Below, in pieces: positions 12,000-22,677 of a stretch of 64,000 bases of DNA. Under the pieces are notes generated by a model. The model was not told the origin of the DNA, ran no database searches, and saw only the letters and a program-made list of their open reading frames with translations. The stretch comes from Pyrenochaeta sp. MPI-SDFR-AT-0127 (taxonomy: Eukaryota > Ascomycota > Dothideomycetes > Pleosporales > Cucurbitariaceae): positions 1 to 64,000 of the forward strand of contig JAGTJM010000088.1 in assembly GCA_020747015.1 (NCBI GenBank). Direction: 5' to 3'. Position numbers and translations under genes: made by a program. The first letter of the stretch is position 1, and each line of letters opens with the position of its first letter.

Positions 12000-14141
12000 T
12001 TAGAACAAGTCTGTCATAGCTCCATGGCTCGCATCACCCACCAAGCGCGCGTACTTGGCCAGTACACCGCGCGTCACAGGCATGCTAGGTGCCTTCCACT
12101 TACTCAGCCTCGAATCAATCTCCTCCACAGAAAGGTCCATATCGATCCTATTCTTCTCCGCATCGATGGTAATGATGTCGCCGTTCTGCACAATCGCAAT
12201 TGGACCGCCGACAGCAGCTTCAGGACAAATGTGCCCCACGATGAAACCATGGCTAGCACCCGAGTATCTTCCATCAGTAATCAGGGCAACGTTGGTGAGC
12301 TTTGCGCCCATGATTGCTGCAGACGCTTTGAGCTGTTCAGGCATTCCTGGTCCACCCTTAGGACCTTCGTAACGCACTACAACAACAACGTTTTCACCGT
12401 GAGGTATCTTTCCCGCATTAAGGGCTGCGTCCAGCTCATGTTCCTTATTGAAGACTATCGCCTTGCCTTTGAAGATTAATCCTTCTTTGCCAGTGATTTT
12501 GGCGACGGCGCCGGCAGGTGCGAGATTGCCGCGTAGAATCTCAATATGGCCAGTGGGCTTGATCGGATTATCAAGCGATCGAATAAGGGTTTGGTCCTGT
12601 GGAAGAGAAGGATATGGTTCAATGTTCTCTGCTAGCGTTTTCCCTGTGACGGTGGGGATGGAGCCATCGAGAAGACCAGCCGCAACAAGCAATTTCATGA
12701 CGGATGGCATTCCTCCAATGTCAAACAGATCGGCTGCAAAGTATTTACCGCTTGGTGCCAGATCAGCGAGGAAGGGAATCTTGTTCGACACGCGCTGGAA
12801 GTCGTCTAGTGTGAGTGGAACTCCAGCTGTACCTGCCATGGCAAGCAGATGTAGGACGGCATTTGTGGAACCGCCCAAAACCATCATCATGACAAGGGCG
12901 TTTTCGAAAGAGGCCTTTGTAAGAAGCTTGCGGGGCGTGATATTCTTTTCCATACAGATCCGGATTGCTGCGGCAGCCTTTGCACACTCACGCATCTTTG
13001 CCGGAGATTCCGCAGGAGTAGTGGATGAATTAGGAAGGGTGAGTCCCATTGCTGATAAGATTCAGCATCATGCAAATCTGTATGAACGTGCACAACCCAC
13101 CTTCAATAGATGTGGACATTGTGTTCGCAGTGTACATGCCACCGCAAGCTCCGGCTCCAGGACACGCGTGCCTCTCAATATCCTCCATGATCTCATCTGG
13201 CGAAAACTTACCATTTTCCGCACTCTGAAGGTTCTTGTAGATATAAGCACCATGACTTTCATAACATGTGGAGATATTGATCGGTTTTCTCAGCGTCTCG
13301 GAGTAGCCAGGCATTATTGAGCCACCATATACCATAAGAGATGGACGATTGTGACGAGCAAATGCCATGATGACTCCTGGCATGTTCTTGTCGCATCCTG
13401 GGATTGCGATGCATGCGTCATGATGCTGAGCGCATGTGACCGTTTCGATGCTGTCTGCTATTATCTCACGTGTTTGGAGTGAAAATCGCATTCCTGATGC
13501 GATTAGTACACTACCGCCGTGTTTCGTAGAGTCGAATGAAGAGGTTACCTTCTCCACCCATTGTAATGCCATCTGACACTCCGACAGTATTATATTGCCA
13601 TGCAAGCATGTTGTCATTCACGATATGCTTCTTGATCTCCTTTCCAAGATCCAGTACTGTAGGTCAGTCAGCAGGTAGCCCCCACGCGACGTTGAGGCTC
13701 TATAAGTGATTTGATTGTTGTGGGCCAATGACATGATCCAGAGCCGCAGATGCAGCGACTTACAGTGCATGCTGCAGCGTTGTCAGTACTGTGACGACAT
13801 TGGCGCGGGATTGACTAACTTGCATGGGTTTCCTTCCCACCAAACACTCGCAATTCCTACATGAGGTTGCGTTTTCATCGCTTCGCGCGATGGTACGCCC
13901 GCTGCATACAGCATGGCCTAAATAATCGTGATCAAATTAGCTTCTGAAGTAGACGGAAGGCTAAGGTATTATGGAAATGGCGAACCTGAGCTCCGGGAAA
14001 GTTGTGGCCGGTAGTAAGCGTAGATGAGTATTTATTCAATGCAGGCTTGCCGTCTCTGGTGGCATCCTCGGGGAGGTGTGGAAAGTTGAGGAATCGCGGC
14101 TCCTCTGGCTCACGTTGTTTTTCGAGATTTCGTGGATCCAT
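12000..14141 (-). CDS. Dihydroxy-acid dehydratase (IlvD/Edd family)
   Basis: Family reaction: dehydration of 2,3-dihydroxy-3-methyl acids to 2-oxo acids in valine, isoleucine and pantothenate synthesis, using an Fe-S cluster. Six exons, 14141-13986, 13917-13820, 13771-13764, 13656-13549, 13493-13101 and 13051-12000, join in frame to 604 residues. The Fe-S motif CDKNMPG (Cys157), GAGACGGMYTANTM (Cys240) and the C-terminal SDGRYSGA-type block (TDGRYSGASHGF) are intact. Exon 3 is an 8-nt microexon needed for the conserved NPCNMHLLDLG. The N-terminus, MDPRNLEKQREPEEP, is acidic and lacks the basic presequence expected of mitochondrial Ilv3, so this may be one of the extra fungal paralogues outside mitochondria, or a related sugar-acid dehydratase. 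The family call is firm; the ILV3 role is not. Confidence 0.9.
13764..13771 (-). other. 8-nt microexon in the dehydratase gene
   Basis: The exon catgcact (minus strand) lies between a cag acceptor and a gtaagt donor, with introns of 48 nt (13772-13819) and 107 nt (13657-13763). It supplies the end of Asn, Met, His and the first base of Leu in NPCNMHLL. Skipping it would shift the frame. Inferred from protein conservation. Confidence 0.75.
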
Positions 14142-15924
14142 TGTGGGCTGTGTTCAGGATGTAGCAGGCACAAAGCAAATCTTGGTGAGTACTTGGATGT
14201 ATAACGAAGGATTGTGTAGCGAAGAACAACTAGAGATGATATGTCGGACAAAGATGGTGCGGGAAACAAAAAGATGGGAGGAAGGTTGAAGCACAGTCAC
14301 GCAGATCAGATAGGGAAGACAGATGAGTAGATAGCGTGCCAGAAGCCAGCTCGGCACAACTGTCGCAAGGGTTTGATCGGAAGCTGTTCAGCCTAGTTTG
14401 TGATCAAGCAATCCGATAGACTACAAAGACGAGCCTGGCGGGGCACGACTTAGGGCCCGCTGACGCTATCACGTCCTCGTCGAGTCGAAGTTGACAGAAT
14501 GGTGGGGTATATCAGGATATGACATTTGCCCCTCCATAGCCGACAAGCGACGAACATTTTGGCTTTGATAAGTTCCGACAAGTGGCCAATGCCGGATCAT
14601 GAATAGTAAGCCGAGCTACGTCAATTGGAGCATTGTGGGTACTTGGCGCGGCGATGTCACGTTGGCGCGTTAATGGTAGAAAACTACTCTCGCAGTCAAG
14701 CTCCGCATCGGTGAGAAGCCCGGGGGCTGAGCCGGCTGCGGCTCCCACAACGGCGAAGAACTTGGGAGACTAGGGAAGTCGAGCGCTCGTGTTGCTGGGA
14801 AGCTGCCGAAATGTGCTCGGGAAGTGCATGCAGGCAGCGAATCAAGTCGGTCCGACAGACAGCAATTGTGTGCTGCATCTAGAGGGCCACAAGCGAGATG
14901 CTGGAACTCGACAAGTCTGGCGGGAGATGAAGTCGACAACGACAAGACAAGTGGCTACTCTCGGTAACCCAATGAAGCTGTTGGCATCGAGTAGTCCATG
15001 CAGTGTGGATGCGGGCCTGAAGCTGAGGACCTTGTTCAACCTGTGGCGTGAACACTGGTGGCCAAGTGATGCGGGCAATTGCAAAGAAGCCACGAGGTAC
15101 CGGGTGAAGCGGCGATGCATCTGTTCGACCAGGCTCCTGGTTTTATGGCTCCCCTACACAGCGAAGCCAGGAACAGGGCGGAAGGGATAGTCCGGACCAA
15201 TCCCAGCGCTGCGACCGGATCAAGAAGCAAGGGACAAGTCTGCACATGTCGGTTCGAATGGCGTAGTCCCAGCCACACATCACGACTCGACACGCAGGCA
15301 CCTGACAACAGCATGACAGTCAAAAGGGGAGGAGGAGGGGAGAAAGGAATGGGCGTTGGAAGGTCGAAGGCTTACTATGTAGACGCACAGCCCTGCCAAG
15401 TTTTGACGATGCGCCGCTTCCGCATTGGGCCGTTCCATGGCAGGAGCCCAACCAGAACGTCATTCTCCGTCCTCGACTGGGCCAAACAACCCAACTTCTC
15501 CTTCTTCTCATGTGCAGAACCATCTTCATCGCAACATTCGGGCTTACAATTGCTATCCCCCTATCATTATCCGGCAGCGGGTTCCAGCCAGCGACACTGC
15601 TTGCCCAGCCATCGCTCGCTGGCCTCTTATCGCTCGTCTTTGCTTTTCAACATGAGACCTTCACTCGTGGCGCACTTCTTCCGCCTGCAGATTAGGTTTA
15701 ATCCCTCGTAGCAGCACATTCGCTGTGTTCCCAACGTGCGCGCATTGCACCCTCCCAGACGCTCTCAGGCACCGGCTCTTCTTTGCCAGAGACGAGAGCA
15801 CGAGAGCGTTTTCCTGATTCCATTGGCTGCGTCCTCGGCCAGCGTCTCACACCTTGCCATTCCCCACACCAGCACCTCGACGTCCTGTTGAATACACATT
15901 CAGCCCTGGGGCACGCAAAGAGGC
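14142..15924. other. Divergent promoter region
   Basis: Lies between the dehydratase start (minus) and the hydrolase-phosphatase start (plus). Several open frames up to about 210 codons overlap each other on both strands (14670-15711) with no family similarity and unnatural composition. The part after about 15440 is pyrimidine-rich on the plus strand, as is common in fungal core promoters and 5' leaders. Confidence 0.5.
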
Positions 15925-18213
15925 ATGGCGCCTCATTCGCCTTCTGAATGCACCCAAAATGGCTTCTTGCGTCTTCCTGTGGCCCTCGTTTTGTTGTTAA
16001 AAACCGCACTCGCCAAACCATTCAGTCATCAAGTGTCACAAACGGCCTCAGACCTTGCATGCTGGCAGAGGATAGAGAAGACGACTTATCGTTTGATTGA
16101 TCTGGCCAATCCCTTTGTACTTCGTCGCGACTTCACGGCTTCTATTTCTGTGGGCATGGTGAAGCTGACTGCGCTTTGTGGTATTGCATCTGCTCTCTGG
16201 CTATGGAGCAGACGGGAGAAAAAAGGAAAGCATGCATCCGAAATTGCCATTGGTAAGTCCTCCTGAGGCCATTGGCAATGCCACTGCCTTGCATCACGCG
16301 TGTCGACCTGGATGTGCCAAATTTCCAAATCTTGCTGATGCTCCATAGATGATGCCATAGCAACTGATCCGGGTCTTTTGAAGAAGCACAGCACAACAAA
16401 CTCATACTCTGTTCCGTCTATCAATTTCACGTATCCAAGAATCAGAACCTTCTACCGGCCCCATCCTCAAGAGAGCAAGCTTCCTAGAAAGCCATGTCCA
16501 GTTCCGCTACTGGTCTTCATTCACGGCCTCGGTGGATCAATCGCTCAGTTTAGCCCTATTCTACTCAGTCTCTCCAATCTTGCTTCATGTCTGGCCATCG
16601 ACCTGCCGGGATGCGGTGTTTCCTCCTTCGAGCCAAAAGCTTGGGAGGCTTACACGACAGATGCTTTGGTGCAGCTTCTTGCTGTCGTTATCGAGGCCCA
16701 TCGTGCGACCAGTGAAGACCAAACCGTCGTCCTCATTGGCCACAGCATGGGCTGCTCCCTTGCTACGCTCCTAGCCTCTCCTTCTTCTCCCTACGCGCAC
16801 CTCCTTTCGCAGCACGTTAGCGGTCTCATTGCTATTTGTCCAAAGGCCGATCCGCCTACGCAGGAGCAGGTCAAGGCACTATGGAGATTGACAAGCATTC
16901 CATCTACCGTCTTCGACCTGATTCGGCAATGGGATAGAAGGGGAGGCATCCAAAGCCCCAGCGTGTCGCGTATGGCAGGAGCAGATTCTGATGAGGAGAC
17001 CAAAACCTTACAATTAAGATTTAATAAGCAAAGTCGTAGTGCTGTCTGGCAGAGGATGGCAAGAGGCATGTGTCCTGATTATTCGACTGGTTCGCCTAAA
17101 GGGGGCCTCCCTGGAAAGACTATCTGGGCCAAGTTGAATATACCGGTGTTTCTTGCCGCTGGGGAAGCGGATCATGTTACACCGGCTACCAACGTCAAGC
17201 GAATTGTTGAGTTTCTAGGACGGGATGTTTCGGCAATTGAGCCTCCAAGTGAGAATGCAAGTCTGCCCATTGCAGCAGCACCATTCGACCCAGCTACTGT
17301 ACTCCATAATGATTCGGCCCGCAAGCATCAGGACTCCGGCATTGACGCAAACGATTTGCCCAAGCTTGAAGATGATGCTCTGACCATGGACTCGACGACA
17401 GAGTCTACCAACAACGAAAGCTTTGTGATCACAGAGGGCAGCATGACTACCACACATACGCCGTTCAACTCAGACCCCATTTCTCCCAAAACTAACAATC
17501 CTTCGCCTCACCCACGGCGACTCGTTGTAAAAACAGCAATCATGCCCAAGCCTGCGGCTCATTCGTTGCTCTTCTCGCCTTCCACTTCACGAACCATCGC
17601 TGGATTGATTGGCACTTTCTTCGCTGATCACATTGATCCTCGTCTATCATTAGCTTGGCAGCTGAATTACCTGTCAACGGAAGGCAAGTGGGATGTCAAG
17701 AACCTGGAGAAATGGAAAGCCGTCACGCCCGTCTCTGAACCCATTGCAAATGTTTTTCGCGCCATGAAGACCCTCCGCGAAGTCGACGAGGAGCACACAC
17801 CTAGGATACTGGCTAAAACATGGGTGGGTAAGCTTTGCGCTGTCATTGACATTTCGCATGACAGCCCTGTGTATGATCCCAAGGGTCTCGAGGACGGAGG
17901 TATTCCGTACCACAAGTTTCCAACTGTGTCCAAACAGCCTCCCCAGGCGGACGAAGTGAAAGTGTTCATTGATCTTGTTGACAAAATTCGATCTGAGAGA
18001 AAGCCTGGCCTCATTGGCGTACATTGCCATTATGGCTTCAATCGCACTGGATTCTTCTTAGTGTCGTACCTGATTGAGCGCCTCAACTATAAGGTGGAAG
18101 ATGCTGTTAATCTCTTCCAGGAAAAGCGGCCACCGGGGATTCGGCATTCACACTTTATAGATGCCTTGCACGTTCGCTACTGTCATGGGCTTAAGAAGGC
18201 TCCCACTTTGTAG
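15925..18213 (+). CDS. Alpha/beta-hydrolase fused to a cysteine phosphatase (RNA-triphosphatase-like) domain
   Basis: Two exons, 15925-16252 and 16349-18213, join in frame to 730 residues. An N-terminal hydrophobic segment, around residues 79-93 before RREKKGKH, suggests a membrane anchor. The alpha/beta-hydrolase part has an oxyanion-loop HGLGGS, the nucleophile elbow GHSMG (Ser242), a likely acid in GEADHVTPA and a likely His in KPAAHSLLFS, with a Ser/Pro-rich insert before the His. From about residue 560 a second domain begins; it carries the phosphatase signature HCHYGFNRTG (Cys669, Arg675) and RPPGI downstream. That pattern is closest to the metazoan capping-enzyme and DUSP11-type 5'-triphosphatase class. 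Whether it acts on RNA, lipid or protein is unknown. The true start could be a later Met, such as 16156. Confidence 0.85.
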
Positions 18214-19253
18214 TGCTATTCTTTTGCATAAAAGGGTGTTTTTATTCTGTTTGTGTTCTTGTCTCTAAGTCTCCTTGGCTACTGGTCCTCTTGTACATAA
18301 CCATTCTTTCCTCGGCATTGCTTTGCTCTTTGTTCTGTTGCACGGTTTAGCAAGCGCTCGCGTTTGGCGTTTGTTTTTTTATTCTTGACATTGATATGTT
18401 TTGGTTGCCTTGGGCGTCGTGGTATAGAAGTTATATGGTATCAAAGGTAGCGAGGATACACTACTGGGCGATGAAATTCTACATCTATTTGCATTCGTTG
18501 CCAGCCTATGCACGCTTCACTATTTGTTTTGGGTTTTATTTCTCAATCTGGCGTGCAAGGTTATTCTGCTTCATCGACATTACAAATACTTCAACATGCG
18601 CTGGGCGAACGTTCTCCACTTGGTTTTCAAGAGTTTTCGACCTAGAGCAAAGAAGCACCGTGGAGATGAGCAAAGTGCGTCGTTTGAACATTGTGTAATT
18701 ATTGCACCTACGATTCAAGCGCGACATCATCGCGTGTTGCTGATTCCTGATCAAAGGTATCCCATCCGTCATCGTCATCATCCGGCTAGTCGTATCCAAG
18801 CCATGTATCATCAGAAAAAAAAAGTACAACTACAGTGATTCCCCCACATCGCACAAAGGCAAATAATATGCCCACTAACAAATGCCCCGTCAACAAACAA
18901 TTTCCGCTCCTGCTATAGCGACAATTTCAAACCAAAGTCGCAGGCGAATGAGTTGAAAAGGCAAGCAAAAGAGGCAGCTACAACTCCAAGTAATGCAATC
19001 GTAAAAGTGACTGGTTAAGACATGGTAGTGAAGCGAATGTCGTGAAGAAATAAATCAGGAGCCAGTCCCTTCCACTCTCGAAATAGTTCCATCGAAGGTG
19101 GTTGTTGTCAGTCACCGGCGCTTGTCAAACTCCAGGAGCCCAACGCAGGTGCCTGTCCACGGGTCGGTCCGCGATTCATGTTCTTCGGCGAAGTGCAGAT
19201 CGTGCTCGTGCACTGATCCGCAAAGTTATATTGGGCGACCAGATCCAAGAAGA
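18214..19253. other. Convergent intergenic region
   Basis: 3' flanks of the hydrolase-phosphatase (plus) and SH3 protein (minus) genes. T-rich just after 18213. Small overlapping open frames at 18396-18838 show no family similarity. Nothing else was seen. Confidence 0.55.
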
Positions 19254-20765
19254 TCAGGGTTTTTGCTCCTGAGACTGCGGCTCTGGGGTCGACTCAACAC
19301 CCTCCATCAAGCCGCCCTCCTTGACCTTTCCAAAACTTCCTCCTTCAGTAGTGGTCGGTGTGCCAAGGCGCTCTTTGGGATAGGGTTCAAGATCCTTGTG
19401 ACTTGTGGAGAAGGTCGAAATAACAGGCGTGTAGTTTGAGGGGTGGTCGGCCTGAGTGGGCGTCTTGGCCTCTGGACCTGCCGAGACGGGGCTAAGTAGA
19501 CCTTCTGGCCCATCATTGCTTGGTTCTTGGGGCTTGATGTTGCCGTTCATCAGTCCGTTCCAGCCACCTTCAATATCGCGAAGTAGTCGTACATATTCTT
19601 CAGGCACAAGTCCGGTGTCGCCGCTTTTTGGATCTTGTGCAACCAACCAGCCTTGGCCGTGCCGATAGGACACTAAAATAACCTGACCTTCTACCAGTGG
19701 CAGCTCATTGTCGTTTTCCCGTGCAAAGTCGAAGAGTGCCACAGCCTTGCCGTGCATTTCCTCGTCCGGCGAAGCAATGGTGAACTGATAGTCTCGTGAG
19801 AAGCGATTATCGTCGTGAATGTAGTCTTCGGGTTCTGACATTTCTTCGTCTGAGTCGTATGGCGGCCCTTCTGTGTCAACATATGTGCGTTGGGGCAGCG
19901 TTTTTGCGAAATGAGAATCGCGCCGGGATGCTCCTTCGGGCAGGCCAAGTCTCGACGACTCGGGCGGATACATAATATACTCGCTGCCAGAGCCATTGGC
20001 AGGCTCACTACTTTCACGTACAGCGTACGTCTGGCTACTTTCACCATTGATGGGCACAATTGAACCGCGTCGGTGCTCTTCGGGGTATCCCCTTCGGCCC
20101 CGAGTGTGATCAAAATTGACAATATTCGACTTGTGCTTCTTGTGCCGTGCACCGTGATGGCTGGTGACTACAGGGCTTGAGATGTCGTCATCCTCGCTAT
20201 AGGGCGGACCGCCGTCGTATGCCGTCTGCGGAAGCTGCTCGCCATTCTCGTCATGCGACGCAGCAGACCAGCCTCCTCGATCACTGCGCCATGCGACAGG
20301 CGGAGGGTCTGACAGCCGTCTGTTGATCTCGCTTGTTGGTGTGGAGATGTCGGAAGGGGGCTCTGGGAGAGGTCCGTAGAAGAGGGGGTGCAGAGGATCG
20401 TAAGCAAAATCTCGCACGAGCGAGTAGGGCAGGCTCGAGTGGAAGATGGGAAAGGCGGTCGACTGTGGGCGCGATCGTATTGACTGGTGCGTGTTGGAAG
20501 CATTGGAGAAGGTGGACAGGCGTTTGTTGACATATGAGCTGGCTCGCTCGAGTTTTGCTTTGGAGGGTGGGGAGGTGACGAGGGGAGGCAGCGAGGTACG
20601 GTTAACGCCAATGGTCGCGGCCGAGGCAGGCTCGCTCCTGGGTGATAATACGTCGGCGGCCATGCCTGAGGTATGGGTGCGCCCTCGGACGACGACTCCC
20701 TCGGTTATGTCGTCCAGCCGTGGCGGGTCGGCGGCGGTGTCTGGTGCAGGAGCTGCGTCTGTCAT
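19254..20765 (-). CDS. SH3-domain adaptor, Nbp2/Skb5-like
   Basis: A single-exon gene of 503 residues. One SH3 domain lies at about residues 335-395, with ALFDF at its start, the acidic ENDNELPL loop, GWLVAQD and the LVPEEYVRLL end, a complete SH3 fold pattern. The N-terminal two thirds are disordered and Ser/Pro-rich with a conserved-looking block FAYDPLHPLFYGP; the C-terminus is acidic and Pro-rich. The arrangement resembles fungal Nbp2/Skb5 adaptors, which bring PP2C phosphatases or PAK kinases to MAPK and cell-wall pathways. The assignment to Nbp2/Skb5 is by overall architecture and not certain. It shares a divergent promoter region with SSU72. Confidence 0.75.
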   Translation of the reverse strand: MTDAAPAPDTAADPPRLDDITEGVVVRGRTHTSGMAADVLSPRSEPASAATIGVNRTSLPPLVTSPPSKAKLERASSYVNKRLSTFSNASNTHQSIRSRPQSTAFPIFHSSLPYSLVRDFAYDPLHPLFYGPLPEPPSDISTPTSEINRRLSDPPPVAWRSDRGGWSAASHDENGEQLPQTAYDGGPPYSEDDDISSPVVTSHHGARHKKHKSNIVNFDHTRGRRGYPEEHRRGSIVPINGESSQTYAVRESSEPANGSGSEYIMYPPESSRLGLPEGASRRDSHFAKTLPQRTYVDTEGPPYDSDEEMSEPEDYIHDDNRFSRDYQFTIASPDEEMHGKAVALFDFARENDNELPLVEGQVILVSYRHGQGWLVAQDPKSGDTGLVPEEYVRLLRDIEGGWNGLMNGNIKPQEPSNDGPEGLLSPVSAGPEAKTPTQADHPSNYTPVISTFSTSHKDLEPYPKERLGTPTTTEGGSFGKVKEGGLMEGVESTPEPQSQEQKP

Positions 20766-21221
20766 GCGCGGTGGCAGTGGTTATATGGCAGAGGCGAGGA
20801 GGCAGAGGCGGTGGAGCAGGCCGTGCTGTTGAAAACGCGGCGAAGCGCAGTCGGTGGCAGAGCAGTTGCAAGGCGGGCGCGACGCAGGTGAGCGTTGGAC
20901 GCAGAGGCAGGAGCGCCCGAGAGCAGCAGGAAGGATGGCCTCGACGTGGCCAGCGCACAAGGCGCACAAGCTTTGCTCAAATCACAGCGACTTGGTACCT
21001 GGGAGGCGGCTCGTGGGACGGATATGGCTGATGGCGCAGCGAGTCGATGGGTTGTGGGGGGGGGGATGTTTCGAGGCCGAGGATGACCAATGGGTCACAG
21101 GCCTGGGCTGGGGGTCGCTTCTGGAAGGGCTCTTGAGGGCGAGACTGTGCCCGGCAATTGGGAGTCGGGCAGGCGAGGGCGAGGGTATTTGCAGAATGCA
21201 GCGGCTGGGGAAGCGCTCGCT

Positions 21222-21249
21222 GGGGGTTGTGGGGGGGTGGAGGGTCGGG
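21222..21249 (+). other. Putative G-quadruplex motif
   Basis: G-tracts at 21222-21226, 21231-21237, 21242-21244 and 21247-21249 are separated by loops of 4, 4 and 2 bases, which meets the usual four-tract rule. It sits in the shared promoter of the SH3 gene and SSU72. Structure in the cell is not shown. Confidence 0.55.
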
Positions 21250-21828
21250 CCTGGCGCTAAGACTTGGCCAGTGAAGGGCGACAGCGTTGGGCGCTGGGCG
21301 GGTTGCGTTCTGGGGTGGGGGACGAAGATGGGCAGCGCTGGGATGGGGATGGGCAATTGCGGCGAGGTGGTCGGTGAGGATGTCGGCGGGCTGTGGATGT
21401 GGTGGTTTGGCGGAGCGCGTGGTGGGCGTGGATGGTCGAGTGAATCAAGGGCTATTTTTGGCCCAAGGCGGCGGCGGGTGGGTGGGGGGAGGAGAGGAGG
21501 GACGCTGGCAGAGGCCGATGCAGTGTTTCACAATGGCGAATGCGCCGTCAGCGAGCGAAAGCACCAGCGAGGAGGGGCACGGTGCAAGGAAACATGGAGG
21601 AGCAGTGGTTCATGGCAAAGTGCTTTGGCAGTGGCTGGCCGCTGGGGACGAGGGGCTGTGTGTCGCTGGCGGCTCTTCTGCCACGGCTGCAAACCGCTTC
21701 ACAGTCCCCCCCCAAGCCCAGCCTGCTTTGCATCTAGCTCGTCACGTGTGCGTTTCAGAATGCCCCCAGCTAGCTGCAAAGGGGACACATCTTTTGCACG
21801 GCTTGCCCACACGTTGCCGCTGAGGGTC

Positions 21829-21864
21829 GACTCGCAGCCAGACTCGCAGCCAGACTCGCAGCCA
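21829..21864. repeat. Three tandem copies of a 12-bp unit
   Basis: gactcgcagcca is repeated exactly three times head to tail. It lies in the divergent promoter region. There is no spacer, so it is not a CRISPR array. Confidence 0.9.
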
Positions 21865-22118
21865 AACGCGCGGCAGGCCCAGCAGGTCATTGGGGTGGGC
21901 ATCTTACATGTCCTCGCCCGCAGTCCCCATACCAGGAACCCGGTGTGACAGGGCATGGCAGCGCATTACTCGTCTCGTCTGGGCCAGCTGTCTCCACGTG
22001 CACATATCGATATCCATGGCGACAGTGCGCTTCAGGAACAGGAAACAAGTCCGAGGCCAAAACAGCAAACATGAGGAGCCTCAGCAGGGAGCCAGCCCTC
22101 GCCGTCGAATAGATGAGG

Positions 22119-22140
22119 GAGAGAGAGAGTGTGTGTGTGG
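22119..22140. repeat. GA/GT dinucleotide microsatellite
   Basis: A short GA run passes directly into a GT run upstream of SSU72. Confidence 0.85.
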
Positions 22141-22263
22141 CTGTCTATGAGGACAGGGGCCACTCCTCGCAGCCCCGCGTAATCTTTGACCCGGACTTAT
22201 GCTTAGTCAGCACAAAAAGCAGCACAATAACCTTTGGAGCTCTCGCCAAAGCTCTGCACTTAA

Positions 22264-22299
22264 CCACCACCACCACCACCACCACCATCACCACCACCG
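22264..22299. repeat. ACC trinucleotide microsatellite
   Basis: Eight perfect ACC units (22264-22287), one ATC, then three more ACC units. Located about 380 bp upstream of the SSU72 start. Confidence 0.9.
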
Positions 22300-22677
22300 T
22301 CGGTTTCACTCAGCGCAAATACTTGCCTCTGTTCGGCCTTCTCAATGGGCTAGCCTTGTAGACTGCTGTGCACTTTAGTGTCGTAAATGTACGTTCCCCG
22401 TCTCCGCCCTCCCACTGCTACAACACCCACCATATCCGTGACATGATGAACACCATATTGGAGCTGTCCTAGGCTATAGCCGTTGAGGACTCACAATAAT
22501 AATATACACTGAAAATTCTGATGCACTCACCCATATCAACCACAATGGCTTCTGCTTTCAAACACGTCGAAAAGCACCCAGCTAACCTGGGTGAAGAAAT
22601 TTTGCTCATGCGAGGGGCCAAACACGCCCAGCAGCCGTCGCGTCCTGTCCTGCCATCAGGTCGCTCCTTTGCCCACC

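Larger units (their letters stand above)
20766..22677. other. G-rich divergent promoter region (SH3 protein / SSU72)
   Basis: 1.9 kb with strong G over C excess on the plus strand from about 21000 to 21500, including a run of 10 G at 21056-21065 and a four-tract G-quadruplex-like string at 21222-21249. It also holds a 12-bp tandem repeat (21829), a GA/GT microsatellite (22119) and an ACC microsatellite (22264). A long open frame at 20854-21948 is a by-product of the G-rich composition. Confidence 0.6.

Noticed and set aside
12448..13320. 290-codon frame antisense to the dehydratase
   Set aside because: Shadow frame; the opposite strand encodes a clear IlvD protein.
15079..15711. Open frame of 210 codons upstream of the hydrolase-phosphatase gene
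   Set aside because: No domain or conserved motif; reads as promoter and leader sequence with CT tracts.
21829..21864. CRISPR-like array
   Set aside because: The three 12-bp copies are directly adjacent without spacers, and the genome is fungal.
20854..21948. Open frame of 364 codons on the plus strand
   Set aside because: Composition is Gly/Trp/Arg-rich from G-rich DNA, matches no family, and overlaps the promoter of two good genes.
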